Below, one piece after another: positions 32,864-44,304 of a stretch of DNA of 64,000 bases (the first letter of the stretch is position 1; the number at the start of each line of letters is the position of its first letter). A program made the position numbers and the translations under genes. The notes under the pieces were generated by a model. It did no database searches. It saw nothing but the letters and a program-made list of their open reading frames with translations, and had not been told where the DNA came from. Where the stretch lies: assembly GCF_013386165.1 (NCBI RefSeq), contig NZ_JACAOS010000022.1, positions 413,369-477,368 on the forward strand. Direction: 5' to 3'. This stretch comes from Pseudomonas gingeri (GTDB taxonomy: Bacteria > Pseudomonadota > Gammaproteobacteria > Pseudomonadales > Pseudomonadaceae).

Positions 32864-33988
32864 ATGACCACTCCCACGACACTGTTTACTCCCATTGCTT
32901 TTGCTGGCCTGAGCGCGCCTCATCGCGTGGTTATGGCTCCGATGACTCGGGCCCGCAGCAGCCAACCCGGTGATATTCCCAATGACCTCAATGCGCAGTA
33001 TTACGCCCAGCGAGCTTCGGCAGCGCTGATCGTCACCGAGGCTGCGCAGATTTCCCCGCAAGGCAAAGGCTACTCGTTCACTCCCGGCATCCACAGTGAA
33101 GCTCAGGTTGAGGGTTGGCAGAAAGTGACCCAGGCGGTGCACGCCGAGGGTGGACGGATCTTCCTGCAACTGTGGCACGTCGGGCGCCTGTCCCATCCGG
33201 ACTTCCACCAGGGTGAATTGCCGGTGGCGCCGTCTGCCGAGCCTTTCGAAGGACAAATCTGGAAGGTAGACCCGACCACCGGCCAGGGCGCCATGGTCGA
33301 TTGCCCTGTCCCACGAGCGCTGACTCAGACGGAAATCGCCCAGATCGTCGAAGACTTTCGCCAGGCCGCAAGTCGGGCCATGCGCGCCGGCTTTGATGGC
33401 GTGGAGATCCACGGCGCCAATGGCTACCTGGTGGATCAGTTCTTACGTACCACTTCCAACACCCGTACTGATGAGTACGGCGGCTCGCGCAGCAATCGCC
33501 TGCGGTTTCTCAAGGAAGTCGTCGACGCTGTCAGCGACGAGATCGGTGCCGAACGCACGGCCATCCGCCTGGCCCCTTTTCTGACCGCTCGTGGCATGGC
33601 CTGCCCGGATATTCTGCCAACGATACTGGAGGCAGCCGAGTACCTGGAGGGCAAGGGTATTGGCTATCTGCACCTGGTGGAAGCCGACTGGGATGACGCC
33701 CCGGTGTTCACTGAATCGTTCCGTCAGGCGATTCGCGAACGTTTCAGCCATCCGATCATCGTCGCCGGCAACTACGACCGCGCCCGTGCCGAGTGGGTCA
33801 TCGGCCAGGGTTATGCGGACCTGGTCGCTTTCGGCAGGCCCTTCGTAGGCAACCCTGATTTGCCCTTGCGTCTGGCGCAGGACCTGCCTCTGGCACCCCT
33901 TGACCACGGCACTCTGTTTGGCGGCACCTCCAAGGGCTATAGCGATTACCCTTTTATCTCCGCAGGAGAAACACCATGCGCTCGTTGA
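32864..33988 (+). CDS. Old Yellow Enzyme family alkene reductase
   Basis: This 374-residue FMN-dependent ene-reductase starts at the ATG at 32864, with AGGAA upstream. The TIM barrel shows Val-Met-Ala-Pro-Met-Thr-Arg-Ala-Arg (about 23-31), Gln-Leu-Trp-His-Val-Gly-Arg (about 100-106), and the substrate-binding pair in Glu-Ile-His-Gly-Ala-Asn-Gly-Tyr-Leu (about 181-189, His-Asn type). Then come Arg-Thr-Asp-Glu-Tyr-Gly-Gly-Ser and the C-terminal Phe-Gly-Arg-Pro-Phe. Like NemA and XenB, it would reduce activated C=C bonds or nitro-compounds with NAD(P)H. It is followed, with 13 bp overlap, by a SnoaL-like gene. Confidence 0.9.
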   Translation: MTTPTTLFTPIAFAGLSAPHRVVMAPMTRARSSQPGDIPNDLNAQYYAQRASAALIVTEAAQISPQGKGYSFTPGIHSEAQVEGWQKVTQAVHAEGGRIFLQLWHVGRLSHPDFHQGELPVAPSAEPFEGQIWKVDPTTGQGAMVDCPVPRALTQTEIAQIVEDFRQAASRAMRAGFDGVEIHGANGYLVDQFLRTTSNTRTDEYGGSRSNRLRFLKEVVDAVSDEIGAERTAIRLAPFLTARGMACPDILPTILEAAEYLEGKGIGYLHLVEADWDDAPVFTESFRQAIRERFSHPIIVAGNYDRARAEWVIGQGYADLVAFGRPFVGNPDLPLRLAQDLPLAPLDHGTLFGGTSKGYSDYPFISAGETPCAR

Positions 33989-34518
33989 TTCCTGGCCTGT
34001 TGACCGCCGCTTTTACGTTCACCATTTTGAGCTCGAACGCCATGGCTGCCGAACCTACCTTGGTCACCCCCAAAGTGCTGGTGGTTGAGCCCGGCGCCAA
34101 GCCGGCGCAAGTCCAGGCGCAAACCCTCGCTGCACTTCGTTATGCGACCTTCTGGTCCTCCGGCGATCCGGCTCTCGCGCGCGAAGCATTGGCAACGGAC
34201 TTCATGGACCGCGCGTTGCCTGAAGGTCGGCCACAGGGCATTGCCGGCCCCTTGGCGGCCTCCAAGGCTTTCCATGTCGCCGTGCCGGACTTGAATTGTG
34301 AAGTGCAGCAGATGATCGTCAGTGGTGACCGGGTGGTGTCCCACCTGCGTTTCACCGGGCATTTCACCGGGACCTTCAATGGCGTGCAGGGCAAAGGACA
34401 AGCGGTAAACTTCATCGCCACCGACATCTACCGTATCGCGAATGGTCGGATCGCCGAAAACTGGCATCTGGAAGACAACCTGACGTTCCTGCAGCAGATC
34501 GGCGTTGTCGCTCGTTGA
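33976..34518 (+). CDS. Exported SnoaL-like / NTF2-fold protein
   Basis: This 180-residue protein has a signal peptide (about residues 1-25, ending Ala-Met-Ala). It is followed by a SnoaL-type cone fold with Val-Ala-Val-Pro-Asp-Leu-Asn-Cys, Asp-Arg-Val-Val-Ser-His-Leu-Arg-Phe-Thr-Gly-His-Phe-Thr-Gly and Ile-Ala-Glu-Asn-Trp-His-Leu-Glu-Asp. These resemble the ester-cyclase branch, in which His and Asp act on polyketide rings, though many members are of unknown function. Overlap with the alkene reductase gene indicates cotranscription. A periplasmic location is predicted. Confidence 0.75.
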   Translation: MRSLIPGLLTAAFTFTILSSNAMAAEPTLVTPKVLVVEPGAKPAQVQAQTLAALRYATFWSSGDPALAREALATDFMDRALPEGRPQGIAGPLAASKAFHVAVPDLNCEVQQMIVSGDRVVSHLRFTGHFTGTFNGVQGKGQAVNFIATDIYRIANGRIAENWHLEDNLTFLQQIGVVAR

Positions 34519-34607
34519 TGGTGCAAAGGGTCTCGGGCGTTGATTTCCCTTGTCAGGTCAATCAGCGCTGGAGACCCGTTGGCACAGAGTTAGTTGAGGG
34601 TTGAGGC

Positions 34608-34976
34608 TCATCGCAACTGCGCCAGCTTCGCCTCCACAGCATCGTCAAAAATGATGTAGAGCGCTTCGATATCGGCTGGCCGCAAGCGCTTGGCGCTTTC
34701 CAAACCTCCGATCAGCTCAATCTGAATGGCCCTTTCCGCCTCCACGTCCGCGACGGTGCTGGTGGCATTGAAGGCCCGTACCAGGTCGTTGATAGGGTCC
34801 CGGATGGGTTTTGGAAGTCGTAACAGGTCTAGCTGTTCTTGTGGCATATCTTCCTTACCCTCAAGCGCGATGGCCAGCCCGGCGCCGATTAGCTGCCGTG
34901 TGGCACGCACTTCATATTCACTGCAAAGGCGGTCAACAGGCTGGCATGAGCGAGCCAGAACGATTCTTCCGGGCAC
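34608..34976 (-). CDS. Hypothetical protein at the ssrA flank
   Basis: An open frame of up to 122 codons from a GTG at 34976, or 78 codons from an ATG at 34847 preceded by GAGGG. The GTG start would fall inside the tmRNA terminator, so the shorter form, or a truncated gene, is more likely. The sequence is mostly charged and helical, rich in Ala, Glu, Ile and Leu, with no motif that I recognise. Its place beside ssrA, a favoured integration site, suggests a leftover of an integrated element. No integrase is present. Confidence 0.45.
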   Translation of the reverse strand: MPGRIVLARSCQPVDRLCSEYEVRATRQLIGAGLAIALEGKEDMPQEQLDLLRLPKPIRDPINDLVRAFNATSTVADVEAERAIQIELIGGLESAKRLRPADIEALYIIFDDAVEAKLAQLR

Positions 34977-35010
34977 AAAAAAGGCACTTTCGCGAATCGC
35001 TCAGTGCCTG
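34976..35010 (-). terminator. Intrinsic terminator of ssrA
   Basis: On the minus strand AGGCACT and AGTGCCT form a stem across a 14-nt loop and are followed by TTTTTT, 17 nt past the CCA end of tmRNA. Confidence 0.8.
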
Positions 35011-35026
35011 ATGTGTGTAGCGTGTT

Positions 35027-35418
35027 TGGTGGAGCCGGGGGGATTTGAACCCCCGTCCGCCAGTACTCCGCTGTCGGTACTACATGCGTAGCCGTGTCTA
35101 TTGAGTTAACCCGCAGCGACCCGACGGGCAGGGTGCTTTGGGCGAGTTGTGTAAGTTTTAGCCGATTCGTCCACAACGTACTGCACGGCGATTCTGTTCT
35201 ATATGACAATCATTTTGGGTTTACAGACATCCCCTAATGATTGCTGGCACCGAAGTAGCCAGGAGGAAGGCTAGCGCCGCTTACGCAGCGAGAGCTTGTT
35301 CCCCGTAATGGTCGTCATTGGCAACTATAAGTAGTTGCAACAGTGGATTTACGAGTTCTGTTACCAACTCGGCATGCACCTAGAGTTTCGCGACCGGCGT
35401 CGAATCCTAAACGGCCCC
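35027..35418 (-). ncRNA. ssrA: Transfer-messenger RNA (tmRNA)
   Basis: This 392-nt RNA rescues stalled ribosomes with SmpB. The 5' end GGGGCCGTTTAGGATTCGAC at 35418 pairs with the 3' end, which closes in a tRNA-Ala-like T arm (GTTCAAATCC) and GGCTCCACCA at 35027. The tag reading frame on the minus strand (35322-35281) starts at the GCC resume codon and encodes ANDDHYGEQALAA followed by TAA, giving the usual Ala-Leu-Ala-Ala degradation tail seen by ClpXP and FtsH. The sequence after the tag (pseudoknot region) is GC-rich and fits the standard fold. smpB lies about 8 kb away in the window. Confidence 0.95.
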
Positions 35419-35500
35419 GTGCCTGCTGTACGTAACCAGCAGGCATGCACAGTGTACGCCAATCTGGCTCGCAAGGCCATCCCGCCGCGAGCCGCGTTTA

Positions 35501-35773
35501 CTAGCCGCCTTTCTTGCTGTTCTGGATTTCCAGAATCGCCCGATCGGTGATGGCGACGCAGTCGTCAGTGCCTTTGTCGGTTTTTTGCGCCTCGGCGGCC
35601 TTCGCCTGCTGGACGCTGGTGTCGAGGTTGGCCTGCTGGCTGGTTCCCAACTCGGCCCTGGCGTTGCTCAGGGTCAGCAGATTGACCTGGCATTGATCCT
35701 TCGGCGAGGCAAACGAAGGCGCGGCGAGAACGGAAGCAGTGACGAATAGACCAAGCAGTACGGAACGGTTCAT
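35501..35773 (-). CDS. Small exported protein of unknown function
   Basis: This 90-residue protein starts at the ATG at 35773, with GGAGAG upstream. A signal peptide ends near residue 22 (Ala-Pro-Ser-Phe-Ala-Ser). The mature part is a short, mostly helical domain with two cysteines (in Asp-Gln-Cys-Gln-Val and Asp-Asp-Cys-Val) and a Lys-Lys-Gly-Gly tail. It probably forms one disulfide in the periplasm. I do not recognise a family, and the gene stands alone between ssrA and the lactate operon. Confidence 0.65.
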   Translation of the reverse strand: MNRSVLLGLFVTASVLAAPSFASPKDQCQVNLLTLSNARAELGTSQQANLDTSVQQAKAAEAQKTDKGTDDCVAITDRAILEIQNSKKGG

Positions 35774-35903
35774 GAGTCTCTCCTTGATACCGAGGATCCA
35801 GGCATCGGTGGCCATCGCAACCGGCTGCCGAACATGGGCAACGGCCCCGTCTTTACGAGGCCTCCAGGAGGTTGACCGCGCCCCGTCGCCAGGGTTCTAT
35901 TTT

Positions 35904-38720
<2,817 letters not shown>

Positions 38721-38800
38721 GCAAACTCCTCACGGGGTCGTGGCATCTGGTGCGCTACGTGCCCCGTTCAATCAGGCGGTGATTCGTCCGGGCGCGCTGT

Positions 38801-39946
38801 TCAGGCGCCCAGTTCACGAACCAGCGAATCGCGGTTGATCTCGCTGATGGACTTGGCGCCTGTGAGCACCATGGCCACGCGCATTTCCTTCTCGAACAGC
38901 TCCAGCAGGTTCTTCACACCCGCTTCGCCGGCGACGGCGAGGGCATAGAGGAACGCGCGGCCGATCAGTACGGTGTCGGCGCCCAGGGCGATCATGCGCA
39001 CCACGTCCAGGCCGCTGCGGATGCCGGAGTCGGCGAGGATCTTCAGATCGCCTTTCACCGCGTCGGCGATGGCCGGCAGGGCGCGGGCGCTGGACAGTAC
39101 GCCGTCGAGTTGGCGACCGCCATGGTTGGAGACGACGATGCCGTCGGCGCCGAATTTCACCGCGTCCTTGGCATCCTGCGGATCGAGGATGCCCTTGATG
39201 ACCATCGGACCCTCCCAGAACTCGCGGATCCACTCCAGGTCTTTCCAGGAAATCGACGGGTCGAAGTTGGCCCCCAGCCAGCCGATGTAGTCGCCCAGCC
39301 CGGTCGGGTTGCCGCGATACTTCGAGATATTGCCGAGGTCGTGGGGCTTACCCATCAGGCCGACGTCCCAGGCCCACTGTGGATGGGTCATGGCTTGCCA
39401 GACCCGCCGCAGTGGCGCATTCGGGCCGCTCATTCCGGCGTGCGCATCCCGGTAGCGGGCGCCAGGCACCGGCATGTCCACGGTAAACACCAGGGTGGTG
39501 ACACCCGCAGCCTTGGCCCGCTCCAGGGCATTGCGCATGAAACCGCGGTCCTTGAGTACGTAAAGCTGGAACCACATGGGACGGTTGATGGCCGGCGCGA
39601 CCTCCTCGATCGGGCAGACCGACACCGTCGACATCGTAAACGGAATGCCATGGGCCGCCGCCGCCCGGGCCGCCTGAACCTCGCCGCGACGGGCATACAT
39701 GCCGGTCAGGCCGACGGGCGCCAGTGCCACCGGCATGCTCAAGGTCTCATTGAACAACTGGGTTTCCAGGCTCAACTCGGACATGTTCCTCAGAACGCGC
39801 TGACGCAGGGCGATGTTGGCCAGGTCCTCGACGTTGTGGCGCAGGGTGTGCTCGGCGTAGGCGCCGCCGTCGGCATAGTGGAACAGGAACGGCGGCAGCT
39901 TGCGTTGGGCGGCTGCGCGGTAATCGGTAGAGGCGGAAATAATCAT
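38801..39946 (-). CDS. lldD: L-lactate dehydrogenase, FMN-dependent
   Basis: This 381-residue enzyme of the alpha-hydroxyacid oxidase family starts at the ATG at 39946. It has Phe-His-Tyr-Ala-Asp-Gly-Gly-Ala near residue 24, Met-Ser-Thr-Val-Ser-Val-Cys-Pro-Ile-Glu-Glu and the catalytic loop Ser-Asn-His-Gly-Gly-Arg-Gln-Leu-Asp-Gly around residue 275 with the active-site His. Asp-Ser-Gly-Ile-Arg-x-Gly and Gly-Arg-Ala, the FMN phosphate site, come later. It oxidises L-lactate to pyruvate at the inner membrane. It lies 70 bp after lldP and 80 bp before the D-lactate dehydrogenase. Confidence 0.95.
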   Translation of the reverse strand: MIISASTDYRAAAQRKLPPFLFHYADGGAYAEHTLRHNVEDLANIALRQRVLRNMSELSLETQLFNETLSMPVALAPVGLTGMYARRGEVQAARAAAAHGIPFTMSTVSVCPIEEVAPAINRPMWFQLYVLKDRGFMRNALERAKAAGVTTLVFTVDMPVPGARYRDAHAGMSGPNAPLRRVWQAMTHPQWAWDVGLMGKPHDLGNISKYRGNPTGLGDYIGWLGANFDPSISWKDLEWIREFWEGPMVIKGILDPQDAKDAVKFGADGIVVSNHGGRQLDGVLSSARALPAIADAVKGDLKILADSGIRSGLDVVRMIALGADTVLIGRAFLYALAVAGEAGVKNLLELFEKEMRVAMVLTGAKSISEINRDSLVRELGA

Positions 39947-40016
39947 GGGGGCTCGCAGCGTGGGGTGGAAGGGAGCGGCTGCCGGGGGCTTCGACGGACC
40001 CCCGGCCCTTGTCACT

Positions 40017-41711
40017 TTAGTGCACCAGCATACCGGTGAAGAGATAGGCCTGGAGCAGGGTGATCAGTCCGACAATCGTGGCGAAGAACAAGCTGTGCTT
40101 GAGGGTGAAGCGGAACAGATCCGACTCCTTGCCCACCAGGCCAGTGGCGGCGCAGGCCACGGCGATCGATTGCGGAGAGATCATCTTGCCGGTCACCCCG
40201 CCGCTGGTATTGGCCGCCACCAGCAGGATGTCGTTGACGCCGATCTGGTGCGCCGTGGTCGCTTGCAACGAGCTGAACAGGGCGTTGGACGAGGTGTCGG
40301 AGCCGGTGAGGAACACGCCCAACCAGCCGAGGAACGGCGAGAAGAACGGGAACGCGGCGCCGGTCGCGGCCAGGACCAGGGCCATGGTCGAGGACATGCC
40401 CGAGTAGTTGGTGACGAAGGCGAAGGCCAGCACCATGCCGATGGACAGGATCGGCCAGCGCAGCTCGTAAAGGGTTTCTTTAAAAGTGGTCAGACCAGTT
40501 TTGAAGTCGATCTTCAGGATCAGCATCGACACCACGGCGGAGAAGAAAATCGCCGTGCCGGTGGCCGCGATCGGGTCGAGTTTGAACACGGCGGCAATCG
40601 GGGTTGGTGTCGCGACGATCGGCGCGGTCTTGATCACCAACTGATCCAGGTGCGGGATGGCGAAGTTGAACACCGTGCTGTACAGCGCACCGCCAGTGGC
40701 GAACAGCGCCTTGAACGACTTCAGGGTCCAGATCGTCACCAGCACGGTGAGGATCAGGAACGGCGACCAGGCCTTGAGGATCTGTCCCAGGCTGTAGGGC
40801 GAGGAGAGACTGCTGCGCGGCTGGCCGAAACCGCCGACGCTGGCGGTGATCACCACGCCCGGAGCGGCGCCGGCAATCTTTGCCCCCGCGGTACGCTTGG
40901 GTTGCCAGACTTTCAGGAACAGGGTCAGGGAGACCAGGCTGACCAGTGCCGAGGTGATGTCCGGCAGTTCCGGGCCGATGAAGTTCGAGGTGAAGTACTG
41001 GGTCACGGCAAAGCTCAGGCCGGCCACCAGGGCGGCGGGCCAGGTTTCCCGCACGCCGCGCAGGCCGTCCATCATGAACACCAGCCAGAACGGTACGAAC
41101 AGCGACAGCAACGGCAGTTGGCGACCGGCCATGGCGCCAATCTTGAACGCATCGATACCGGTGACCTGGCCCGCGACGATGATCGGGATGCCCAGGGCGC
41201 CGAAGGCAACCGGTGCGGTGTTGGCGATCAGGCACAGGCCAGCCGCGTAGAGCGGGTTGAAGCCCAGGCCGACGAGCAGGGCGGCGGTGATCGCGACCGG
41301 TGCGCCGAAGCCGGCGGCCCCTTCGAGGAAGGCGCCGAAGCAGAAGCCGATGAGCAGCACTTGCAGGCGCTGGTCATCGGTAATCGACAGCACCGAGCTG
41401 CGGATGATTTCGAACTGGCCGCTCTTGACCGTCAGTTTGTAGAGAAATACCGCCGCGACGATGATCCAGGCGATGGGCCACAGGCCGTAGGCGAATCCGT
41501 AACCGGCGGCGGCGAGCGCCATGTCGACCGGCATCTTGAAGGCGAAGATCGCCACCAGGATCGATAAGGCCAGGGTGATGCTGCCCGCCACGTGACCCTT
41601 GAGGCGAAACACCGCCAGGGCCAGGAAGAAGAACACGATGGGAATCACGGCTGCGAGAGCAGACAGGCCGAGGCTGCCGAGAGGGCTGTAGAGCTGTTGC
41701 CAGGTTTGCAT
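40017..41711 (-). CDS. lldP: L-lactate permease
   Basis: This 564-residue LctP-family proton symporter has 12-14 hydrophobic segments. The N-terminus Trp-Gln-Gln-Leu-Tyr-x-Pro-Leu-Gly is family-typical, as are Phe-Gly-Ala-Phe-Leu-Glu-Gly-Ala-Ala-Gly-Phe-Gly-Ala-Pro-Val-Ala-Ile (about 120-136) and Gly-Ser-Asp-Thr-Ser-Ser-Asn-Ala-Leu-Phe near residue 470. It takes up lactate and probably glycolate. It is the first gene of the operon, and a perfect LldR operator is about 55 bp upstream of its start. Confidence 0.95.
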   Translation of the reverse strand: MQTWQQLYSPLGSLGLSALAAVIPIVFFFLALAVFRLKGHVAGSITLALSILVAIFAFKMPVDMALAAAGYGFAYGLWPIAWIIVAAVFLYKLTVKSGQFEIIRSSVLSITDDQRLQVLLIGFCFGAFLEGAAGFGAPVAITAALLVGLGFNPLYAAGLCLIANTAPVAFGALGIPIIVAGQVTGIDAFKIGAMAGRQLPLLSLFVPFWLVFMMDGLRGVRETWPAALVAGLSFAVTQYFTSNFIGPELPDITSALVSLVSLTLFLKVWQPKRTAGAKIAGAAPGVVITASVGGFGQPRSSLSSPYSLGQILKAWSPFLILTVLVTIWTLKSFKALFATGGALYSTVFNFAIPHLDQLVIKTAPIVATPTPIAAVFKLDPIAATGTAIFFSAVVSMLILKIDFKTGLTTFKETLYELRWPILSIGMVLAFAFVTNYSGMSSTMALVLAATGAAFPFFSPFLGWLGVFLTGSDTSSNALFSSLQATTAHQIGVNDILLVAANTSGGVTGKMISPQSIAVACAATGLVGKESDLFRFTLKHSLFFATIVGLITLLQAYLFTGMLVH

Positions 41712-41763
41712 AGTGGGGTGGCCCCTAATTGTTGTTGGTCAGGCACTGGTCGATGATTTGGAT

Positions 41764-41780
41764 AATTGGTAATACCAATT
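41764..41780. promoter_or_regulatory. LldR operator
   Basis: AATTGGTAATACCAATT is a perfect 17-bp palindrome around a central A in the lldR-lldP divergent region. It contains the TNGTnnnACNA core of FadR-type GntR regulators. LldR would bind here and release when lactate is present. Confidence 0.8.
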
Positions 41781-41972
41781 TACAATCGCCGGACGCTAGG
41801 TTAAAAGCCTTGTTGGGTATGTGTCAATTTGCCGCTCTGAAACTTTCGTCTGATAGGTGTCCGGCGCAGGGCTGAACGGGTGATTTATGTCGTGACTGGC
41901 AGGTGCTGGCGCCGCCTCGATAGGCGAGAATAGGCAGTCCCGGCAAGGGTTCGGGATCGTGAGGAGTAAGTG

Positions 41973-42740
41973 ATGGGGTTTGATCAGATTCGTCAGCGCC
42001 GTTTGTCTGACGATATTGTCCAGCAGCTTGAGGGGATGATCCTCGAGGGCACGCTCAAGGCCGGTGAGCGGTTGCCGGCCGAGCGTGCGCTGGCCGAGCA
42101 GTTCGGTGTCTCACGGCCGTCGCTGCGTGAGGCGATCCAGAAGCTGGTGGCCAAGGGGCTGCTGCTCAGCCGCCAGGGCGGTGGCAATTATGTCGTGGAG
42201 TCGCTGGGTTCGACCTTCAGCGATCCGTTGCTGCATCTGCTGGAGAGTAACCCGGAAGCCCAGCGTGACCTGCTGGAGTTTCGTCATACGCTGGAGGCGT
42301 CCTGCGCCTATTACGCGGCGTTGCGGGCGACCGAAGCGGATCGCGAGCGCCTGCGCGTGGCCTTTGAGCAGTTGCAGAGCTGCTATGGTCGGGCGGACGA
42401 GGTGAGTCGGGCGGAGGAGGGCGCGGCGGACGCGAGTTTTCACCTGGCGATTGCCGAGGCGAGTCATAACGCGGTGTTGCTGCATACCATCCGTGGCCTG
42501 TTCGATCTGCTCAAGCGCAATGTGGTGACCAACATTGGCGGCATGTACAAGCAGCGCAGCGAAACCCGGGACATGCTGATCAATCAGCATCGCGAGTTGT
42601 ACCTGGCGATTATCGAAGGGCGTGCCGAAGAGGCGCGAGCCGTGTCCAGCCGGCACATCCTGTACGTGCAGGAGGTGCTGGAGGAAGTGCGCCAGGAAGT
42701 GCAGCGAGTGGCGCGGGCAGAGCGGCGCAAGGGCTTGTAA
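41973..42740 (+). CDS. lldR: FadR-type GntR regulator of lactate use
   Basis: This 255-residue regulator starts at the ATG at 41973, with GAGGAG upstream; a GTG one codon earlier is weaker. The winged helix (about 5-75) has Gly-Glu-Arg-Leu-Pro-Ala-Glu-Arg-Ala-Leu-Ala-Glu-Gln-Phe-Gly-Val-Ser-Arg-Pro-Ser-type spacing. The all-helical FCD domain (about 90-235) has Asp/His residues suited to a metal-bound effector pocket. It is divergent from lldPDE, the standard pseudomonad arrangement, and L- or D-lactate is the known inducer of the ortholog. Confidence 0.92.
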   Translation: MGFDQIRQRRLSDDIVQQLEGMILEGTLKAGERLPAERALAEQFGVSRPSLREAIQKLVAKGLLLSRQGGGNYVVESLGSTFSDPLLHLLESNPEAQRDLLEFRHTLEASCAYYAALRATEADRERLRVAFEQLQSCYGRADEVSRAEEGAADASFHLAIAEASHNAVLLHTIRGLFDLLKRNVVTNIGGMYKQRSETRDMLINQHRELYLAIIEGRAEEARAVSSRHILYVQEVLEEVRQEVQRVARAERRKGL

Positions 42741-42784
42741 CGCCTGGTGCAGGCTGGCCAGCGCAGCCAGGATCGACTCGGTCC

Positions 42785-42876
42785 CTGTAGGAGCTGGCTT
42801 GCCAGCGATAGCGATTTAGCAGGCGACAGGGATGTTGAACATCCGGACGCCATCGCCAGCAAGCCGGCTCCCACAA
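42785..42876. repeat. Paired REP elements
   Basis: Two inverted copies of the pseudomonad REP sequence: TGTAGGAGCTGGCTTGCCAG followed by CGATAGCG (from 42786), and its reverse partner CGCCATCGCCAGCAAGCCGG followed by CTCCCACA (42848-42875), with about 35 bp between. Together they can form a large cruciform. They lie between the convergent lldR and smpB genes. Confidence 0.85.
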
Positions 42877-42949
42877 GTCCGTATTCAACCGCAAGATATC
42901 GTCGGTCTCAGGGCTCCTACAAGGTTCCGGTCAAGGTTCCCGCAAGGGC

Positions 42950-43432
42950 TCAGTCTTCCTTGCCCTTGTTGCGTACGGCGCGCTGCAAGTCCCGATTGGC
43001 ATCGCGCTCGCGCTCGGTATCGCGCTTGTCGTATTCCTTCTTGCCCTTGCCCAGGGCGATCTCGCACTTGACCAGGTGCTTGCTCCAATACAGCGACAGG
43101 CAGACACAGGCATGGCCCTTCTGCTGCACGGCCGTGTGTATCTTTTCCAGCTCGCGCTGGTTGAGCAGCAGCTTGCGCGTGCGCGTCGGGTCGGCAATGA
43201 CGTGGGTGCTGGCGGTCGTCAACGGCGTGAAGTGGCTGCCAAACAGCCAGGCCTCACCGTTCTTGAGCAGTACATAACTGTCGACCAGTTGTGCCTTGCC
43301 TGCACGTAGACTCTTTACTTCCCAGCCGGCCAGGACCAGACCAGCCTCGAACCGTTGTTCGACGAAGTAATCGTGGCGCGCCTTTTTATTTTGCGCGATG
43401 GTCCCTGTGGGGTGCTTCTTCTGTTTAGCCAT
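42950..43432 (-). CDS. smpB: SsrA-binding protein
   Basis: This 160-residue RNA-binding beta-barrel protein delivers tmRNA to stalled ribosomes. It has Asn-Lys-Lys-Ala-Arg-His-Asp-Tyr (about 15-22), Gly-Trp-Glu-Val-Lys-Ser-Leu-Arg-Ala-Gly-Lys-Ala-Gln-Leu (about 36-49) and a basic C-terminal tail (Gly-Lys-Gly-Lys-Lys-Glu-Tyr-Asp-Lys-Arg) that inserts into the mRNA channel. It is divergent from ratA, a very conserved proteobacterial pairing. ssrA lies in the same window. Confidence 0.97.
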   Translation of the reverse strand: MAKQKKHPTGTIAQNKKARHDYFVEQRFEAGLVLAGWEVKSLRAGKAQLVDSYVLLKNGEAWLFGSHFTPLTTASTHVIADPTRTRKLLLNQRELEKIHTAVQQKGHACVCLSLYWSKHLVKCEIALGKGKKEYDKRDTERERDANRDLQRAVRNKGKED

Positions 43433-43559
43433 AGGGGCGGCATTATAGGGAGTTGCGCGTCACTCGGCTACGGTGAAGCTGCGTGCTTGAGCGCGTAGGA
43501 TGAATCCCGGACAATGCGCGCACTTTTGTTTGCCGCCCAGCTGTGGAATCAACGCTGAC

Positions 43560-43994
43560 ATGACGACCCATATTCAACGTTCGGCCTTGCTGCCTTACCC
43601 GGCACAGGCGCTTTATGACCTGGTGAACGACGTGGCGCGTTACCCGGAGTTTCTACCCTGGTGCTCGACGGCCCAGGTGCTGGAAAGCTCGGATACGCAC
43701 ATGCGTGCCACGCTGGGGGTAGCCAAGGCGGGCCTGAGCCAGCAGTTCGTCACCCGCAATACGCTGGTGCCGGGGCACTCGATTGAAATGAACCTGGAGG
43801 AAGGACCGTTCACTCAGTTGCACGGTGTCTGGGTGTTCAAGCCCCTCGGCGAGAAAGCCTGCAAGATCAGCCTGGACATGACCTTCGATTACGCCGGGCC
43901 TCTGGTGCGGGCGACCTTGGGGCCATTGTTCAACCAGGCGGCCAATACCCTGGTGGATGCTTTCTGTCAGCGGGCCAAGCAACTCCATGGCTGA
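43560..43994 (+). CDS. ratA: RatA-family / COQ10-like START-domain protein
   Basis: This 144-residue START-fold protein (polyketide cyclase/COQ10 group) starts at the ATG at 43560. It has Tyr-Asp-Leu-Val-Asn-Asp-Val-Ala-Arg-Tyr-Pro-Glu-Phe-Leu-Pro-Trp-Cys near residue 20 and Ala-Asn-x-Leu-Val-Asp-Ala-Phe-Cys-x-Arg-Ala at the C-terminus. In E. coli the relative RatA was reported to block 70S assembly, while the eukaryotic counterpart COQ10 binds ubiquinone. The following rnfH gene overlaps by 8 bp (the RatA/RatB pair), so the two are coexpressed. The true role here is unsettled. Confidence 0.9.
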   Translation: MTTHIQRSALLPYPAQALYDLVNDVARYPEFLPWCSTAQVLESSDTHMRATLGVAKAGLSQQFVTRNTLVPGHSIEMNLEEGPFTQLHGVWVFKPLGEKACKISLDMTFDYAGPLVRATLGPLFNQAANTLVDAFCQRAKQLHG

Positions 43995-44301
43995 GCCATT
44001 GATCGCTATAGAGGTGGTCTACGCCGACGTCGGGCGTCAGTGCCTGCGGGCGGTTTCGGTGCCTGCGGGAACGACCTTGCGGGCGGCGGTGCGCCTGTCG
44101 GGGATCGCCGAGCAATTTCCCGGGCTGGATGTAGTGGGTTGTCCATTGGGGATTTTCGGCAAGGCGATGGCCGATGCCGATACCCGTATGGTGGAAGAGG
44201 GCGATCGCATCGAAATCTATCGTCCCCTGCTGGCCGACCCCAAGGAGGTCCGGCGCCTGCGTGCGGAAAAAGCGGCGAAGGCCAAGGCACAAAACCTGTA
44301 G
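43987..44301 (+). CDS. rnfH: RnfH-family ubiquitin-like-fold protein
   Basis: This 104-residue beta-grasp protein of the RnfH/RatB family starts at the ATG at 43987, inside the ratA end. Features are Ile-Glu-Val-Val-Tyr-Ala-Asp, Gly-Thr-Thr-Leu-Arg-Ala-Ala-Val, Gly-Ile-Phe-Gly-Lys and the basic tail with Glu-Ile-Tyr-Arg-Pro-Leu-Leu-Ala-Asp-Pro-Lys-Glu-Val-Arg-Arg. Its function is not established in any organism; it is always coupled to ratA. A bidirectional terminator follows. Confidence 0.9.
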   Translation: MAEPLIAIEVVYADVGRQCLRAVSVPAGTTLRAAVRLSGIAEQFPGLDVVGCPLGIFGKAMADADTRMVEEGDRIEIYRPLLADPKEVRRLRAEKAAKAKAQNL

Positions 44302-44304
44302 GCA

